Positions 51,932 through 61,965 of a DNA stretch of 64,000 nucleotides are shown one piece after another (positions within the stretch are counted from its first letter, which is position 1; each line of letters opens with the position of its first letter). Source of the stretch: Parendozoicomonas haliclonae. Lineage in GTDB: Bacteria; Pseudomonadota; Gammaproteobacteria; Pseudomonadales; Endozoicomonadaceae. The notes beneath the pieces are model-generated. The model ran no database searches and was not told where the DNA came from. It was given only the letters and a program-made list of their open reading frames with translations. The stretch spans positions 515,949-579,948 of the forward strand of contig NZ_FWPT01000003.1 of NCBI RefSeq assembly GCF_900174585.1, in the 5' to 3' direction. The position numbers were made by a program, and so were the translations under genes.

Positions 51932-54112
51932 ATGAAGTGCAGAAACCTTGGCCGTAGCAGCTTGCTGGGAGCGACCCTCCTCCTGCTGTCGGCGTGCTCA
52001 GATGACCCCTGGAACCGACCATTGCCACCTGATGAGTCCGGTCAAAAGGTTTATTACTCCAGCTACACTGGCCAACCCAAACACCTTGACCCGGTTCGGG
52101 CCTACAGCTCCGATGAAGGCGCTATCATCGACCAGATTTATGATACGCCTCTCCAGTATCACTTCCTGAAGCGCCCTTACGAGCTGGAACCTTCTGTCGC
52201 TACATCCATGCCACTGGTTGAGATGCTGGATGAAAACCTTCAGCCGCTCCCGGAAGGCAGTGATGCAAAACCTGCCTTCAGCCGTTACACCATTACCATC
52301 AAGTCCGGCATTAAATATCAGCCGCATCCGGCCTTTGCCAAAGCAGACAACGGCCAACCTCTCTACTTCTTCAATACCGTTGAACAGGGCAGCACTTATA
52401 AAGAGCTGAAAGACTTCGAGGTTCACGGCACTGATGTACTGACCTCCGATGACTTTATCTACACCCTCAAGCGGATGTCCGACCCGGCCAACAAAGCTCC
52501 CCTCATCGGCCTGATGAGCGGTTACATCGTTGGTATGACTGAGCTGACCGAGAAGCTGAAGGCAGATCGGAAAGAAGATCAGTGGCTCGACTTGCGTCAA
52601 TACGAGCTGGAAGGTGTGCAAAAAGTTGATGACCACACTTATAGCATCCTGCTGAAAGGCACCTATCCACAGTTTAAATACTGGCTGGCCTTCCGCTTCT
52701 TTGCGCCTGTGCCATGGGAAGCCGATCGCTTCTACCACAATCCGGGATTCAAGGATAAAAACCTGACCCTGGACTGGAACCCGATTGGTACCGGCCCATT
52801 CATGATGACCAGCAATAAGCCCAAGCGGGAAATTATTCTGGAGCGCAACCCGAACTATCGTGAAGACTTCTACCCATCCGAAGGTATGCCTGACGACGTA
52901 GAACGTGGTTATCTGGCCGATGCTGGTAAACGTTTGCCGTTTATCGACAAGGCGATTTTCTCTAATGAGAGTTCTTCTACTTCTCAGTGGTCCAAATTTA
53001 TGCAGGGCTACTATGATCGTTCCGGTGAAACCTCAGCTAACGTAACCACCTCCACCTTTGACCAGGCTTTCTCCATGGGACCGGACGGTCTTGAGCTGAC
53101 TCCTGCCATGGCAAATAAAAACATCAAAGCTGATGAAGAGTTGCGCCCATCTATTAATTACCTTGGCTTTAACATGATGGATCCCGTGGTTGGTGGCTAT
53201 ACGGAAGAAAAGCGTAAGCTGCGCCACGCCATCAGCATTGCCTGGGATTCTGAAGAGCTTATCCAGATATTCCTGAACGGTATGGGTCAACAGGCCCACA
53301 GCCCAGTTCCACCAGGCTTGTTCGGTTATCGCGATGGCAAAGAGGGGATGAACCCTTACATCTTTAACTGGAACGAAGCGACCCAGGCGGCCGAACGGAA
53401 GTCTCTGGAAGAAGCCAAGCAACTGCTGGCTGAAGCGGGCTACCCGAATGGCCGCGACAAGGACACCGGTAAGCCTCTTATCCTTTATATGGACTACGCA
53501 GCATCAGACAGCGGTCCGGTTCCTGACTGGTATCGTCAGCAACTCAAGAAACTGGGTATACAGCTGGAATTCCGTACCAGTGATTACCCTCGCTTTAAAG
53601 AGAAGATGCGTCAGGGCAATACCCAGATCTTCCCCTGGGGCTGGCTGGCTGACTACCCTGATCCGGAGAACTTCCTGTTCCTGCTGGATAGCCGTCAGGG
53701 TTCCCTTAAATGTGAGTGCGATGGCTCTAACTCTTCCAACTACGACAACCCCCGTTTCGACGCGCTGTATGATCGGATGAAGGAGATTGAGAACGGCCCT
53801 GAGCGTCAGGCTCTGATCGATGAAATGATCGCCATCGCCCAGAAGGACAGCCCATGGATTTACCGCTACCACCGTGGTGAGGTTTATCTCTCTAATGAGT
53901 GGACCAACAACACCAAAAAGCACGGTATCTCCATGGCAACTCTGAAGTATGTCAACGTTGACCCGGAGCAGCGCGCCGCACAACAAATGGCCTGGAACAA
54001 GCCAAATCTTGTACCTCTGGTTGCCGGCGTATTTGGTCTGATTGCACTGGTTATTCCAGCGCTGCGCGCCTTCCGTCGCCGCCAGCGCCTGACCATTGAG
54101 ACTGATAGTTAA
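51932..54112 (+). CDS. Family-5 peptide-binding lipoprotein with C-terminal membrane helix
   Basis: 726 residues, much longer than the usual ~540 of OppA/DppA. The lipobox is LLLLSAC with lipid Cys22. The SBP5 core is clear (PKHLDPVRAYSSDEGAIIDQIYDTPLQYH, DWNPIGTGPFMMTSNKPKREIILERNPNYRED, GWLADYPDPENFLFLLDSRQG). The C-terminus adds a hydrophobic segment (about 693-714, LVPLVAGVFGLIALVIPALRAF) followed by RRRQR, consistent with an inner-membrane anchor. Ser follows the lipid Cys, which by the E. coli rule would favour outer-membrane sorting, in conflict with that anchor. It heads a four-gene importer operon. The AAGG ribosome site is good. Confidence 0.92.
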   Translation: MKCRNLGRSSLLGATLLLLSACSDDPWNRPLPPDESGQKVYYSSYTGQPKHLDPVRAYSSDEGAIIDQIYDTPLQYHFLKRPYELEPSVATSMPLVEMLDENLQPLPEGSDAKPAFSRYTITIKSGIKYQPHPAFAKADNGQPLYFFNTVEQGSTYKELKDFEVHGTDVLTSDDFIYTLKRMSDPANKAPLIGLMSGYIVGMTELTEKLKADRKEDQWLDLRQYELEGVQKVDDHTYSILLKGTYPQFKYWLAFRFFAPVPWEADRFYHNPGFKDKNLTLDWNPIGTGPFMMTSNKPKREIILERNPNYREDFYPSEGMPDDVERGYLADAGKRLPFIDKAIFSNESSSTSQWSKFMQGYYDRSGETSANVTTSTFDQAFSMGPDGLELTPAMANKNIKADEELRPSINYLGFNMMDPVVGGYTEEKRKLRHAISIAWDSEELIQIFLNGMGQQAHSPVPPGLFGYRDGKEGMNPYIFNWNEATQAAERKSLEEAKQLLAEAGYPNGRDKDTGKPLILYMDYAASDSGPVPDWYRQQLKKLGIQLEFRTSDYPRFKEKMRQGNTQIFPWGWLADYPDPENFLFLLDSRQGSLKCECDGSNSSNYDNPRFDALYDRMKEIENGPERQALIDEMIAIAQKDSPWIYRYHRGEVYLSNEWTNNTKKHGISMATLKYVNVDPEQRAAQQMAWNKPNLVPLVAGVFGLIALVIPALRAFRRRQRLTIETDS

Positions 54113-54218
54113 AAGTTAATACCAACAAGCAGAGCGGGCCTGTATGCCTGCTCTGCAGGAAACAAACAGAAGCTGTACCTGATAAAAGCTATAAGAACGA
54201 CAACTACAGGATATTAAT

Positions 54219-55193
54219 GTGTTTGCATATATTGTTCGGCGTCTCCTTTACGCCATCCCGATTCTGATCGGGGTCAACCTGCTGACCTTTGTACTCTTCT
54301 TTATCGTCAATACGCCTGACAACATGGCACGTGCACACCTCGGGGATAAATATGTCACCCAGGATGCCATCGACAACTGGATTGAAGAGAAAGGCTACCA
54401 CGGCCCTATGTTTATCAATGCTGAAGCGGAAGGCATTGAGACACTGACCGACACTGTTTTCTTCCGTCAGTCTATCCCACTGTTTGCTTTCGACTTTGGT
54501 CAGGCAGATAACGGTCGGGATATCAGTACCGATATTGTTGAGCGGATGGGGCCAAGTCTCACCCTGGCTCTGCCAACATTTATTATCGGTATCTGGGTGA
54601 ATATCTGCGTCGCTCTGATGGTGCTGATGTTCCGTGGCACATCGCTGGATCGGTTCACTGTTATCTCCTTTGTCACCCTGATGTCGATTTCTTATATGTT
54701 CTACATCATTGGTGGACAGTATTTGATCTCCAAAGAGTGGCAGCTACTGCCGGTTTCCGGATTCCATGAAGACGATGCCTGGCGTTTCCTGCTCTTGCCT
54801 GTGGTTATTGGCGTGATTGCAGGTCTCGGCTCCGGCGCCCGTCTCTACCGTGCACTGTTTATTGAATCCTCCGGACAGGACTTTGCCCGTACCGCTCGCG
54901 CCAAAGGCGTGACCGAAACCGGCGTTCTGTTCCGTCATATTCTGCCAAACACCATGATCCCGATTCTGACCGGTATCGTTGTGGTTATCCCGATGCTGTT
55001 TATGGGCGCTCTGGTTATGGAGTCCTTCTTCAGTATTCCTGGCCTTGGCAGCTTTATGCTGGACGCGATTCAGGAACAGGACTTCTCTAAGATCCGCGCC
55101 ATGGTTTACCTCGGTGCCGTTCTTTACATCATCGGTCTGATTCTGACCGATATCTCATACACCTGGGCTGACCCTCGCGTTCGCCTGAGCTAA
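54219..55193 (+). CDS. Peptide ABC transporter permease (DppB/OppB-like)
   Basis: 324 residues with six predicted membrane helices. The N-terminus MFAYIVRRLLYAIPILIGVNLLTFVLFFIV is typical of DppB/OppB, and the EAA-type loop appears as DFARTARAKGVTETGVLFRHILPN. GTG 54219 is the start, with AGGA 8 bases upstream. It pairs with the next permease to form the import channel. A 106-base gap separates it from the binding protein gene, 21 bases from the next permease. Confidence 0.94.
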   Translation: MFAYIVRRLLYAIPILIGVNLLTFVLFFIVNTPDNMARAHLGDKYVTQDAIDNWIEEKGYHGPMFINAEAEGIETLTDTVFFRQSIPLFAFDFGQADNGRDISTDIVERMGPSLTLALPTFIIGIWVNICVALMVLMFRGTSLDRFTVISFVTLMSISYMFYIIGGQYLISKEWQLLPVSGFHEDDAWRFLLLPVVIGVIAGLGSGARLYRALFIESSGQDFARTARAKGVTETGVLFRHILPNTMIPILTGIVVVIPMLFMGALVMESFFSIPGLGSFMLDAIQEQDFSKIRAMVYLGAVLYIIGLILTDISYTWADPRVRLS

Positions 55194-55214
55194 CCGGATA
55201 AGGAGAATTTGATA

Positions 55215-56621
55215 ATGGATTTAGCCATCAAACCTGTCCTGTTAGGGACGGACCTTCTGGTTTATCTGCTGATAGCAATGATCGTGATGTTCCTGCTGTC
55301 ACTGAAGAAGAACCCACAGAACCGTGACCGCTGGCGTCAGGTTTTCTCAACCCGTACCGGCATGGTGACCTTTGTCATTATATTGTCGTACATTTCTATC
55401 GCCCTTCTGGATTCCCTGCACTTCCGCAAGCAGATGGAGCCTGTTGCCGGTCAGGAAACCACCGAGGTTTACTACAGCAACACTATCAACAGCGTGCTGG
55501 ATGTTATGCTGGGCGAAATGGGTGAGAACACTGAGCGTACCTACTCAGCACCACTCTCCCTGAAGTCCTGGGTTAACGAGAATGTCATCGCTGAAGATGG
55601 CAGCATCACCCGTGCACAGCCAGCACTGGTTCATGCCGGCCAGCACCTTGAATCTCCTGATGACAAAGTTGCTGATATTATCTGGCAATCTCTGGTTGGT
55701 GCCGCCAAGGGTCTTGCTCTGGCAGCTGTATTGATTGTTCTGCACAAGCAGATGATTGCTCGTGGTGAACGTGCCACTGGCATTCGCTCCACGCTGCCAT
55801 GGCGCTCCGCATGGATCACCCTCGCAATTGTGCTTGGCCTGTTGGGTTTGCTCATCCATCTCGGCAACCTCTACCACGTTCTGGGAACCGATCAGGCTGG
55901 TAACGATACCCTCTACGACAGTCTGAAAGGGATTCGTACCGCTGTACTGATTGGTACCCTGACGACACTGATCGCAATGCCAATTGCCATTGTCTTCGGT
56001 ATCAGTGCCGGTTACTTCAAAGGTTGGGTTGATGATGTTGTTCAGTATATCTATACGACACTGAGCTCTATTCCCGGCCTGCTGCTGATCGCCGCATCCG
56101 TGCTGATGTTCCAGGTCTGGATTGATAACAACCCGCAGTTCTTTGAAGTGGCTCTGGAAAAAGCCGATGCCAAGTTCCTGGCTCTCTGCTTTATTCTGGG
56201 TATCACCAGCTGGGCAACCCTGTGTCGTCTGCTACGTGCAGAAACCCTGAAGATCAGCCAGCTGGACTATGTGGAAGCGGCCCATGCCTTTGGTATTGGT
56301 CATGCCCAGATTCTGAAGCGGCATATCCTGCCGAACCTGAGCCACATCATCATGATTACCTTTGTACTGGACTTCAGCGGTATGGTGCTGGCAGAAGCGG
56401 TACTGTCGTATATCGGTGTCGGTATCGATCCAACCATGGCCAGCTGGGGCAATATGATTAACCTGGCCCGTGCCGAACTGGCCCGTGAGCCAATGGTGTG
56501 GTGGAACCTGTCCGGTGCCTTCTTCCTGATGTTTACTCTTGTCCTTTCCGCCAACCTGTTCTCGGATCTGGTGCGGGATGCGTTTGATCCTAAAACCCGG
56601 GTGGAGGCCGCTAAAGCATGA
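55215..56621 (+). CDS. Peptide ABC transporter permease (DppC-like) with large N-terminal extension
   Basis: 468 residues, against about 280-300 for DppC. The C-terminal half is an ordinary BPD permease (HVLGTDQAGNDTLYDSLKGIRTA, EAA loop DYVEAAHAFGIGHAQILKRHILPN). The first ~200 residues add extra membrane helices and a soluble segment of about 85 residues (QMEPVAGQETTEVYY to ESPDDKVADIIW), probably periplasmic. ATG 55215 is chosen over TTG 55209 because AAGGAG sits 9 bases before it. The stop overlaps the ATPase start (ATGA). The extension may contact the membrane-anchored binding protein (inference). Confidence 0.91.
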   Translation: MDLAIKPVLLGTDLLVYLLIAMIVMFLLSLKKNPQNRDRWRQVFSTRTGMVTFVIILSYISIALLDSLHFRKQMEPVAGQETTEVYYSNTINSVLDVMLGEMGENTERTYSAPLSLKSWVNENVIAEDGSITRAQPALVHAGQHLESPDDKVADIIWQSLVGAAKGLALAAVLIVLHKQMIARGERATGIRSTLPWRSAWITLAIVLGLLGLLIHLGNLYHVLGTDQAGNDTLYDSLKGIRTAVLIGTLTTLIAMPIAIVFGISAGYFKGWVDDVVQYIYTTLSSIPGLLLIAASVLMFQVWIDNNPQFFEVALEKADAKFLALCFILGITSWATLCRLLRAETLKISQLDYVEAAHAFGIGHAQILKRHILPNLSHIIMITFVLDFSGMVLAEAVLSYIGVGIDPTMASWGNMINLARAELAREPMVWWNLSGAFFLMFTLVLSANLFSDLVRDAFDPKTRVEAAKA

Positions 56622-58273
56622 GCCAAAACATGAATAATCAAACGGCACTCACCGTTTCCGGCCTCGAAGTCGTTCTTCACGACAAGCCGGACACCAAGAT
56701 TCTCGATAATATTAATTTCGAGCTGAGAAAAGGTGAGGTTTTCGCTCTTGTGGGCGAGTCCGGCAGTGGTAAGTCGATGACGTCTATGTCCATTATGCGA
56801 CTGCTGCCTGACGCCCTGAAGATCACCAAAGGTAAGGTGATGCTGGGTGAAACCAATCTGTTCCGCCTGCCAGAAATGGAGATGAGCACCATCCGTGGTT
56901 CCAAGGTCGCCATGATCTTCCAGGATGCCCTCACCTCCCTGAACCCGGTACAGAAGATCAGTGACCAGATTGCTGAAACCCTGAAAATCCACACCGACCT
57001 GAAAGGTCAGGCTCTGCGTGACCGGACCCGTTCTCTGCTGGAAGAAGTGGGTATCCCGGAAGCGGACAAGCGTATGGACTGGTATCCGCACCAGATGTCC
57101 GGCGGCCAGCAGCAGCGTGTGATGATCGCTATGGCACTGGCCTGCGAGCCTGACGTGCTTCTTGCTGACGAACCTACTACCGCTCTGGACGTAACCATCC
57201 AGAAGCAGGTGCTGGAGCTGATCAAGTCCCTGACTATCAGCCATAACCTAGCTGTACTGCTGATCACCCACGATATGGGCGTTGTGCGTCAGACCGCCCA
57301 CCGCGTCGGCGTGATGTACAAAGGCGAGATTATTGAAGAGAACGATTGCGATGCCTTCTTCAAAAATCCGCAGGAAGAGTACAGCCGTCGTCTGATCAAC
57401 AGCCTGCCGGATACCACTGAGTTCCGTGATCTGAGCACAGAAGACAATGTGCTTGAGGTGAAAGATCTGCAGGTTCACTTCCCGGTACGCAAAGGTATTC
57501 TGCAGCGCATTCAGGGTTACACCAAGGCCGTGGATGGCATCAGCTTTACCATTCGCAAGGGTGAAACTCTGGCTCTGGTAGGCGAATCCGGTTGTGGCAA
57601 ATCAACAACTGGCCGTGCGCTACTGAATTTGATCGAACCAACCGGTGGCGAAGTCAGCTTCCACGGTGATCGTATCGACGGTCTGAGCCGCAAGGATATG
57701 CTGCCATTGCGTCGTAAGATTCAGGTTATCTTCCAGAACCCTTATTCCTCCATGAACCCGCGGATGACTGTGGGCGATATTATCGAGGAAGGTATGGAGC
57801 GCCTGCGCCCGGATATGTCCGCAGAACAGAGGGAGCAGAAGATCATTGAGCTGCTCACCCGAGTTCACCTGGAGCCGGATCACCGCTTCCGTTACCCTCA
57901 CGAGTTCTCTGGTGGTCAGAGACAGCGTATCGCTATTGCCCGGGCACTGGCGGTGGAGCCGGAGCTGATTATCTGTGACGAACCCACCAGCGCTCTGGAC
58001 GTATCCGTTCGTGCCGACGTAATGGATCTGCTGCTGGAACTTCAGCGTGATCTGCAGGTGTCCTACCTGTTTATTACGCACGATCTGTCGATCATTCCGC
58101 ACCTGGCTCATCAGGTTGCGGTAATGAATGGCGGCAAGATTGTGGAGTACGGCAATACCGAAGACGTGCTGAACAACCCTCAGAATGAATACACCCGCAC
58201 CCTGCTGGCCGCTGTGCCAAAGGTTGACGGTTCTTCTGAGACGGCTGGGGAGGCACAGCTGGCGACCGCCTGA
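56618..58273 (+). CDS. Peptide ABC transporter ATPase with two fused nucleotide-binding domains
   Basis: 551 residues combining DppD-like and DppF-like ATPases in one chain, as in YejF/GsiA. Domain 1: Walker A GESGSGKS (46-53), signature MSGGQQQRV, Walker [14 protein letters not shown]. Domain 2: Walker A GESGCGKS (322-329), signature FSGGQRQRI, Walker [13 protein letters not shown]. All catalytic residues are kept in both. It begins within the previous permease stop codon. An intrinsic terminator follows the gene. Confidence 0.96.
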   Translation: MSQNMNNQTALTVSGLEVVLHDKPDTKILDNINFELRKGEVFALVGESGSGKSMTSMSIMRLLPDALKITKGKVMLGETNLFRLPEMEMSTIRGSKVAMIFQDALTSLNPVQKISDQIAETLKIHTDLKGQALRDRTRSLLEEVGIPEADKRMDWYPHQMSGGQQQRVMIAMALACEPDVLLADEPTTALDVTIQKQVLELIKSLTISHNLAVLLITHDMGVVRQTAHRVGVMYKGEIIEENDCDAFFKNPQEEYSRRLINSLPDTTEFRDLSTEDNVLEVKDLQVHFPVRKGILQRIQGYTKAVDGISFTIRKGETLALVGESGCGKSTTGRALLNLIEPTGGEVSFHGDRIDGLSRKDMLPLRRKIQVIFQNPYSSMNPRMTVGDIIEEGMERLRPDMSAEQREQKIIELLTRVHLEPDHRFRYPHEFSGGQRQRIAIARALAVEPELIICDEPTSALDVSVRADVMDLLLELQRDLQVSYLFITHDLSIIPHLAHQVAVMNGGKIVEYGNTEDVLNNPQNEYTRTLLAAVPKVDGSSETAGEAQLATA

Positions 58274-58283
58274 TAACCCCAAC

Positions 58284-58320
58284 AACCCGGCCGGTAAAAT
58301 ACCGGCCAGGTTTTCCTTTT
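58284..58320 (+). terminator. Intrinsic terminator after the peptide ABC operon
   Basis: AACCCGGCCGGT pairs with ACCGGCCAGGTT (one mismatch) around AAAAT, followed by TTTTCCTTTT. It begins 10 bases after the ATPase stop. Confidence 0.88.
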
Positions 58321-58323
58321 AAG

Positions 58324-58415
58324 TCTCGTTCCTACGGTCCTCCGTAGGAATGCATACCCATTAAAATCAAGTTATTAGTGGTATGGGTTACCACGCAGAG
58401 CGTGGGAACCAGAGC
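58324..58415 (-). repeat. Bipartite palindromic repeat, copy 1 (inverted orientation)
   Basis: Unit B is TTCCTACGG-TCCT-CCGTAGGAA (58329-58350). About 35 bases later unit A is GGTTACCACGC-AGA-GCGTGGGAACC (58386-58410, one mismatch). The flanks TCTCG and CCAGAGC match the outer edges of the copies at 61.75 and 63.9 kb, which run A then B. It lies between two terminators. Confidence 0.82.
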
Positions 58416-58424
58416 TAACCCCAC

Positions 58425-58455
58425 AACCCGGCCGGAAGAGCTCCGGTCGGGTTTT
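58425..58455 (+). terminator. Second terminator-like hairpin downstream of the repeat
   Basis: AACCCGGCCGGA pairs imperfectly with TCCGGTCGGGTT, followed by TTC. Its left arm is nearly the same sequence as the terminator at 58284, as if the terminator had been duplicated when the repeat was inserted. Confidence 0.6.
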
Positions 58456-58495
58456 CACAATTCGTAAACTGCGCAGTAAAGGAATACCGACAAGA

Positions 58496-59053
58496 ATGAA
58501 CCTTCTGCATTTCAAGGTTGATAGTGAACTCTCACTGATCTTTGAACACCCCTCTCTGGCTGAAGCCTACCTCGCCCTTCGCAACGACAATCTCGAATAC
58601 CTGAAACGGTGGATTCCCTGGGCGGAACGCAGTGATACCCTTGATGACTTTGAAGCGTTTATCAAACGCTCCCTGCATAACTATGCAGAGGGAAAAGGGA
58701 TGAGTTTTGGCATTGCCTACCAAGGCGAGATTGTTGGCAATATTGCCCTGCAGGGAATTTCTGAAAAGCGCCGCAAGGCTTCCCTGGGGTACTGGCTTGC
58801 CGAGGACGCACAGGGACAAGGCATTGTCAGCCGTGCCTGCTGCTTTCTGATTGATTATGCCTTTACCCAGCTTAACTTGACCAAGATCCAGATTGAGGTC
58901 GCCAGCGATAACCAGGCCAGCCGTAAGGTGTGTGAGCGATTGGGGATGAAGCTGGAAGGAATTATCACTCAGGCTGGCAATGTGGGAGACAGGATAGAAG
59001 ACCATGCTATCTATGGTCTGCACCGGGAGCCTTCAGAGATACGCCATGGATAA
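58496..59053 (+). CDS. GNAT acetyltransferase (RimJ/RimL-like)
   Basis: 185 residues with the RimJ/RimL layout: N-terminal FEHPSLAEAYLALRNDNLEYLKRWIPW, motif A SLGYWLAEDAQGQGIVSRACCFLIDYAF (QGQGI loop) and motif B KIQIEVASDNQASRKVCERLGMKLEG. Such enzymes acetylate ribosomal protein N-termini or peptides and small amines; the target here is unknown. Its last 8 bases overlap the next gene. Confidence 0.9.
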   Translation: MNLLHFKVDSELSLIFEHPSLAEAYLALRNDNLEYLKRWIPWAERSDTLDDFEAFIKRSLHNYAEGKGMSFGIAYQGEIVGNIALQGISEKRRKASLGYWLAEDAQGQGIVSRACCFLIDYAFTQLNLTKIQIEVASDNQASRKVCERLGMKLEGIITQAGNVGDRIEDHAIYGLHREPSEIRHG

Positions 59054-59570
59054 TATCATTATCAGGCCACTGGAGTCGGGTGATAGGGATCGCCTCCCGC
59101 CCTTGCTGAAAGCGCTGGATGAGTTTCACCATGATCGACAACCCGATCTCTTCCGCACGCCGGAAGAGATGCACCAAAAGCGTTTGGAGAAAGATATCTT
59201 CTCCCGCTACAGCAATGGCTCGATTCAGGGCTTTATCGCATTGGATGGTGAGCAGGCGGTTGGATTGGTGACGGGTGTTATACGACCGATGGATTCCATT
59301 ATCACCAAAACCCGCACAGTAGGCTTTGTGAATGAGCTGATTGTTCTCGAACCCCATCGCGGAACACCATTGGCCACCCGACTAATGGAACAGATCGAAA
59401 AGCATCTGGTCGAACAGGGTGCCGAGGAGCTTGGGCTATCTGTTGTCTCTATTAATCACCGCGCCCTGAGCTTTTACAAAAGGCTGGGCTATAACCCCCA
59501 GACCTTCCAGATGAGTAAACCCGTTGCTCATCTGAATACAGAAATAACCAAGGATAAAAGTTGTGAATAA
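59046..59570 (+). CDS. GNAT-family N-acetyltransferase
   Basis: 174 residues from ATG 59046, which overlaps the previous stop (ATGGATAA). Motif [29 protein letters not shown] has an RGTPLA pyrophosphate loop, and motif B is [20 protein letters not shown]. The substrate is unknown. An upstream in-frame ATG at 59004 would need longer overlap and lacks a ribosome site. The 3' end overlaps the prolyl oligopeptidase start by 8 bases, making a tightly coupled three-gene unit. Confidence 0.88.
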   Translation: MDNIIIRPLESGDRDRLPPLLKALDEFHHDRQPDLFRTPEEMHQKRLEKDIFSRYSNGSIQGFIALDGEQAVGLVTGVIRPMDSIITKTRTVGFVNELIVLEPHRGTPLATRLMEQIEKHLVEQGAEELGLSVVSINHRALSFYKRLGYNPQTFQMSKPVAHLNTEITKDKSCE

Positions 59571-61707
59571 GCCTAGAAATACAACCGGTGTAGTGGCCTC
59601 CACTCTGCTGGCCTCAACCATTCTTACCGGCTGTGCCAGCCAGCAAACGGCTCAGATCATCTACCCGGAAACCAAAAAGGTCAGTGTCGTCGACAACTAC
59701 TTCGGTACTGAAGTCGCCGATCCTTATCGTTGGCTTGAAGATGATATGAGCGAAGAGACCGCTGCCTGGGTGACAGCCCAGAATCTGGTGACCAACAAGT
59801 TTCTGGATCAGATCCCTTATCGGGACGCCATCAAGGCACGGCTGACCACACTGCTGGATTATGAAAAGGTCGGAATGCCATTTATTGAAGGCGACTACAC
59901 CTACTTCTATAAAAATGACGGCCTGCAAAACCAGTCTGTTCTCTATCGCCAGAAAGGCGAAGGCGAGCCGGAAGTCTTCCTTGATCCGAATACGTTTAGC
60001 GCCGACGGCACCATCTCGCTTGCAGGTGTGTTCTTTACTGAAGATGCGTCCAAAGCCGTTTATACTGTTTCCGAAGGTGGCAGTGACTGGCGCAAAGCGT
60101 TTGTGATTGATGTGAAAACCAAGGAGCAACTGGAAACACCCTTGGTTGATCTGAAGTTTACCGGCGCTTCCTGGCTCGGCAATGAAGGCTTCTATTACTC
60201 CACCTATGACAAGCCGGAAGGCAGTGAGCTCTCCGCCAAGACCGATCAACATAAGGTTTACTTCCATAAGCTGGGTACTGCCCAGAGTGAAGACAAGGTG
60301 ATCTTTGGTGCGACTCCTGAGCAGAAGAATCGTTATATCGGCGGCTACACCTCTGACGATGACCGGTTCCTGTTTATCAGTGCTGCGAAATCAACCACCG
60401 GCAACAAATTCTTTATTAAGGATTTGAGCAAAACGGACTCCGGTTTTATCACCATCACCAATGACTATGACTCTGATGATTACGTTGTTAAAACCAAAGA
60501 CGACACCCTTTATATTTTGACCAATCGCAATGCACCGAATAAGCGACTGGTGAAGGTGAATGCCGCCAACCCTCAGCCTGAACACTGGGTGGATGTCATT
60601 CCTGAAACCAAAGATGTGCTTTCAGTCACCGCTGCCGGCAATTACCTGATTGCTGAATACACCAAGGATGCCGTATCCATGGTTCAGCAGTTTGATCTGG
60701 AAGGTAACAAGGTGCGCGATATCGCACTGCCGGAAGTCGGATCCGCCGGCGGCTTTAGCGGCAAGGATTGGCAGACAAAGGTTTTCTACTCGTTCAGTAA
60801 TCCGAAAACCCCAAACACCATCTTCTCTTACGATCTGGACAGCGGAAAGTCGGAAGTGCACTCCCGCTCTAAAGTGGACTTCAATAGCGAGGCCTATACC
60901 TCCAGTCAGGTGTTCTACTCCTCGAAGGATGGCACCCGTGTTCCGATGATTATCACCCACCGTAAAGATATTGAACTGGATGGCAGCAACCCGACCATTC
61001 TTTATGGCTATGGTGGTTTTGGTGTGAGCCTGACGCCTTACTTCAGCACGCTGGTTGCCGGCTGGCTAGAGATGGGTGGTGTTTATGCGGTCGCCAACCT
61101 GCGCGGTGGTGGTGAATACGGCAAGGCCTGGCATGATGCCGGTACCAAGCTGCAAAAGCAGAATGTGTTCGATGACTTTATCGCAGCCAGCGAATACCTG
61201 ATTGAGAACAACTACACCTCCTCCAGCAAGCTGGCGATCAAGGGCGGTTCCAACGGTGGCCTGCTGGTTGGCGCAGCCATGACCCAGCGCCCAGACCTTT
61301 ATGCGGTGGCACTGCCCGCAGTCGGCGTTATGGATATGCTTCGCTACCATACCTTTACTGCTGGTGCCGGTTGGGCTTACGACTACGGCACAGCGGAAGA
61401 CAGCAAGGAGATGTTCGAGTACCTGCTGAATTACTCCCCTGTGCATAACGTGAGAGAAGGCGTTGATTACCCAGCAACTCTGGTGACCACCGGTGACCAC
61501 GATGATCGGGTTGTACCGGCGCACTCCCACAAGTTCGCAGCCGAACTACAAACCAAGCACAAGGGCCCGAACCCAACCCTGATCCGTATTGAAACCGATG
61601 CGGGACATGGTGCAGGAACCCCTCTGAGCAAAACCATTGAAGAGTATGCAGATGTTTATTCCTTCACCCTGTTTAATATGGGTGTAAAGGATATCTCCGT
61701 TAAATAA
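59563..61707 (+). CDS. Prolyl oligopeptidase family lipoprotein (S9A)
   Basis: 714 residues from GTG 59563 (AGGA 8 bases upstream). A lipobox (STILTGC, Cys24) indicates a lipoprotein. The N-terminal segment [25 protein letters not shown] is the S9A entry region; a seven-bladed propeller and an alpha/beta-hydrolase domain follow. The catalytic Ser563 is in GGSNGGLL, the Asp is in [12 protein letters not shown] and His682 is in DAGHGAG. It cuts short proline-containing peptides, here at the envelope. It is coupled to two acetyltransferase genes and near a peptide importer, fitting peptide scavenging. Confidence 0.95.
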   Translation: MNKPRNTTGVVASTLLASTILTGCASQQTAQIIYPETKKVSVVDNYFGTEVADPYRWLEDDMSEETAAWVTAQNLVTNKFLDQIPYRDAIKARLTTLLDYEKVGMPFIEGDYTYFYKNDGLQNQSVLYRQKGEGEPEVFLDPNTFSADGTISLAGVFFTEDASKAVYTVSEGGSDWRKAFVIDVKTKEQLETPLVDLKFTGASWLGNEGFYYSTYDKPEGSELSAKTDQHKVYFHKLGTAQSEDKVIFGATPEQKNRYIGGYTSDDDRFLFISAAKSTTGNKFFIKDLSKTDSGFITITNDYDSDDYVVKTKDDTLYILTNRNAPNKRLVKVNAANPQPEHWVDVIPETKDVLSVTAAGNYLIAEYTKDAVSMVQQFDLEGNKVRDIALPEVGSAGGFSGKDWQTKVFYSFSNPKTPNTIFSYDLDSGKSEVHSRSKVDFNSEAYTSSQVFYSSKDGTRVPMIITHRKDIELDGSNPTILYGYGGFGVSLTPYFSTLVAGWLEMGGVYAVANLRGGGEYGKAWHDAGTKLQKQNVFDDFIAASEYLIENNYTSSSKLAIKGGSNGGLLVGAAMTQRPDLYAVALPAVGVMDMLRYHTFTAGAGWAYDYGTAEDSKEMFEYLLNYSPVHNVREGVDYPATLVTTGDHDDRVVPAHSHKFAAELQTKHKGPNPTLIRIETDAGHGAGTPLSKTIEEYADVYSFTLFNMGVKDISVK

Positions 61708-61749
61708 ATGCGATACCGTGCGGCAGCTAATCCCTGGCTGTCGCAGAAG

Positions 61750-61837
61750 CTCTGGTTACCACGCTCTGCGTGGTAACCCATACCAACGACTTAACTTTGA
61801 TAACAATGCGTTCCTACGGCGGACCGTAGGAACGAGA
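61750..61837 (+). repeat. Bipartite palindromic repeat, copy 2
   Basis: Unit A is a perfect GGTTACCACGC-TCT-GCGTGGTAACC (61754-61778). Unit B is a perfect GTTCCTACGG-CGGA-CCGTAGGAAC (61810-61833). They are 31 bases apart. Outer edges TCTGG and CGAGA match the other copies. It lies between the prolyl oligopeptidase and aminopeptidase genes. Confidence 0.88.
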
Positions 61838-61965
61838 CATAATCCTCAGATACAATTCCCTGCCCCAAAGTTGTTGACTCTAAATTTCAATCCGGCAGGA
61901 TTGTATACAATATTCATCTTTTAATTTTTCATCATCACAACAACAAGAAAGCAACGGATTACCCG

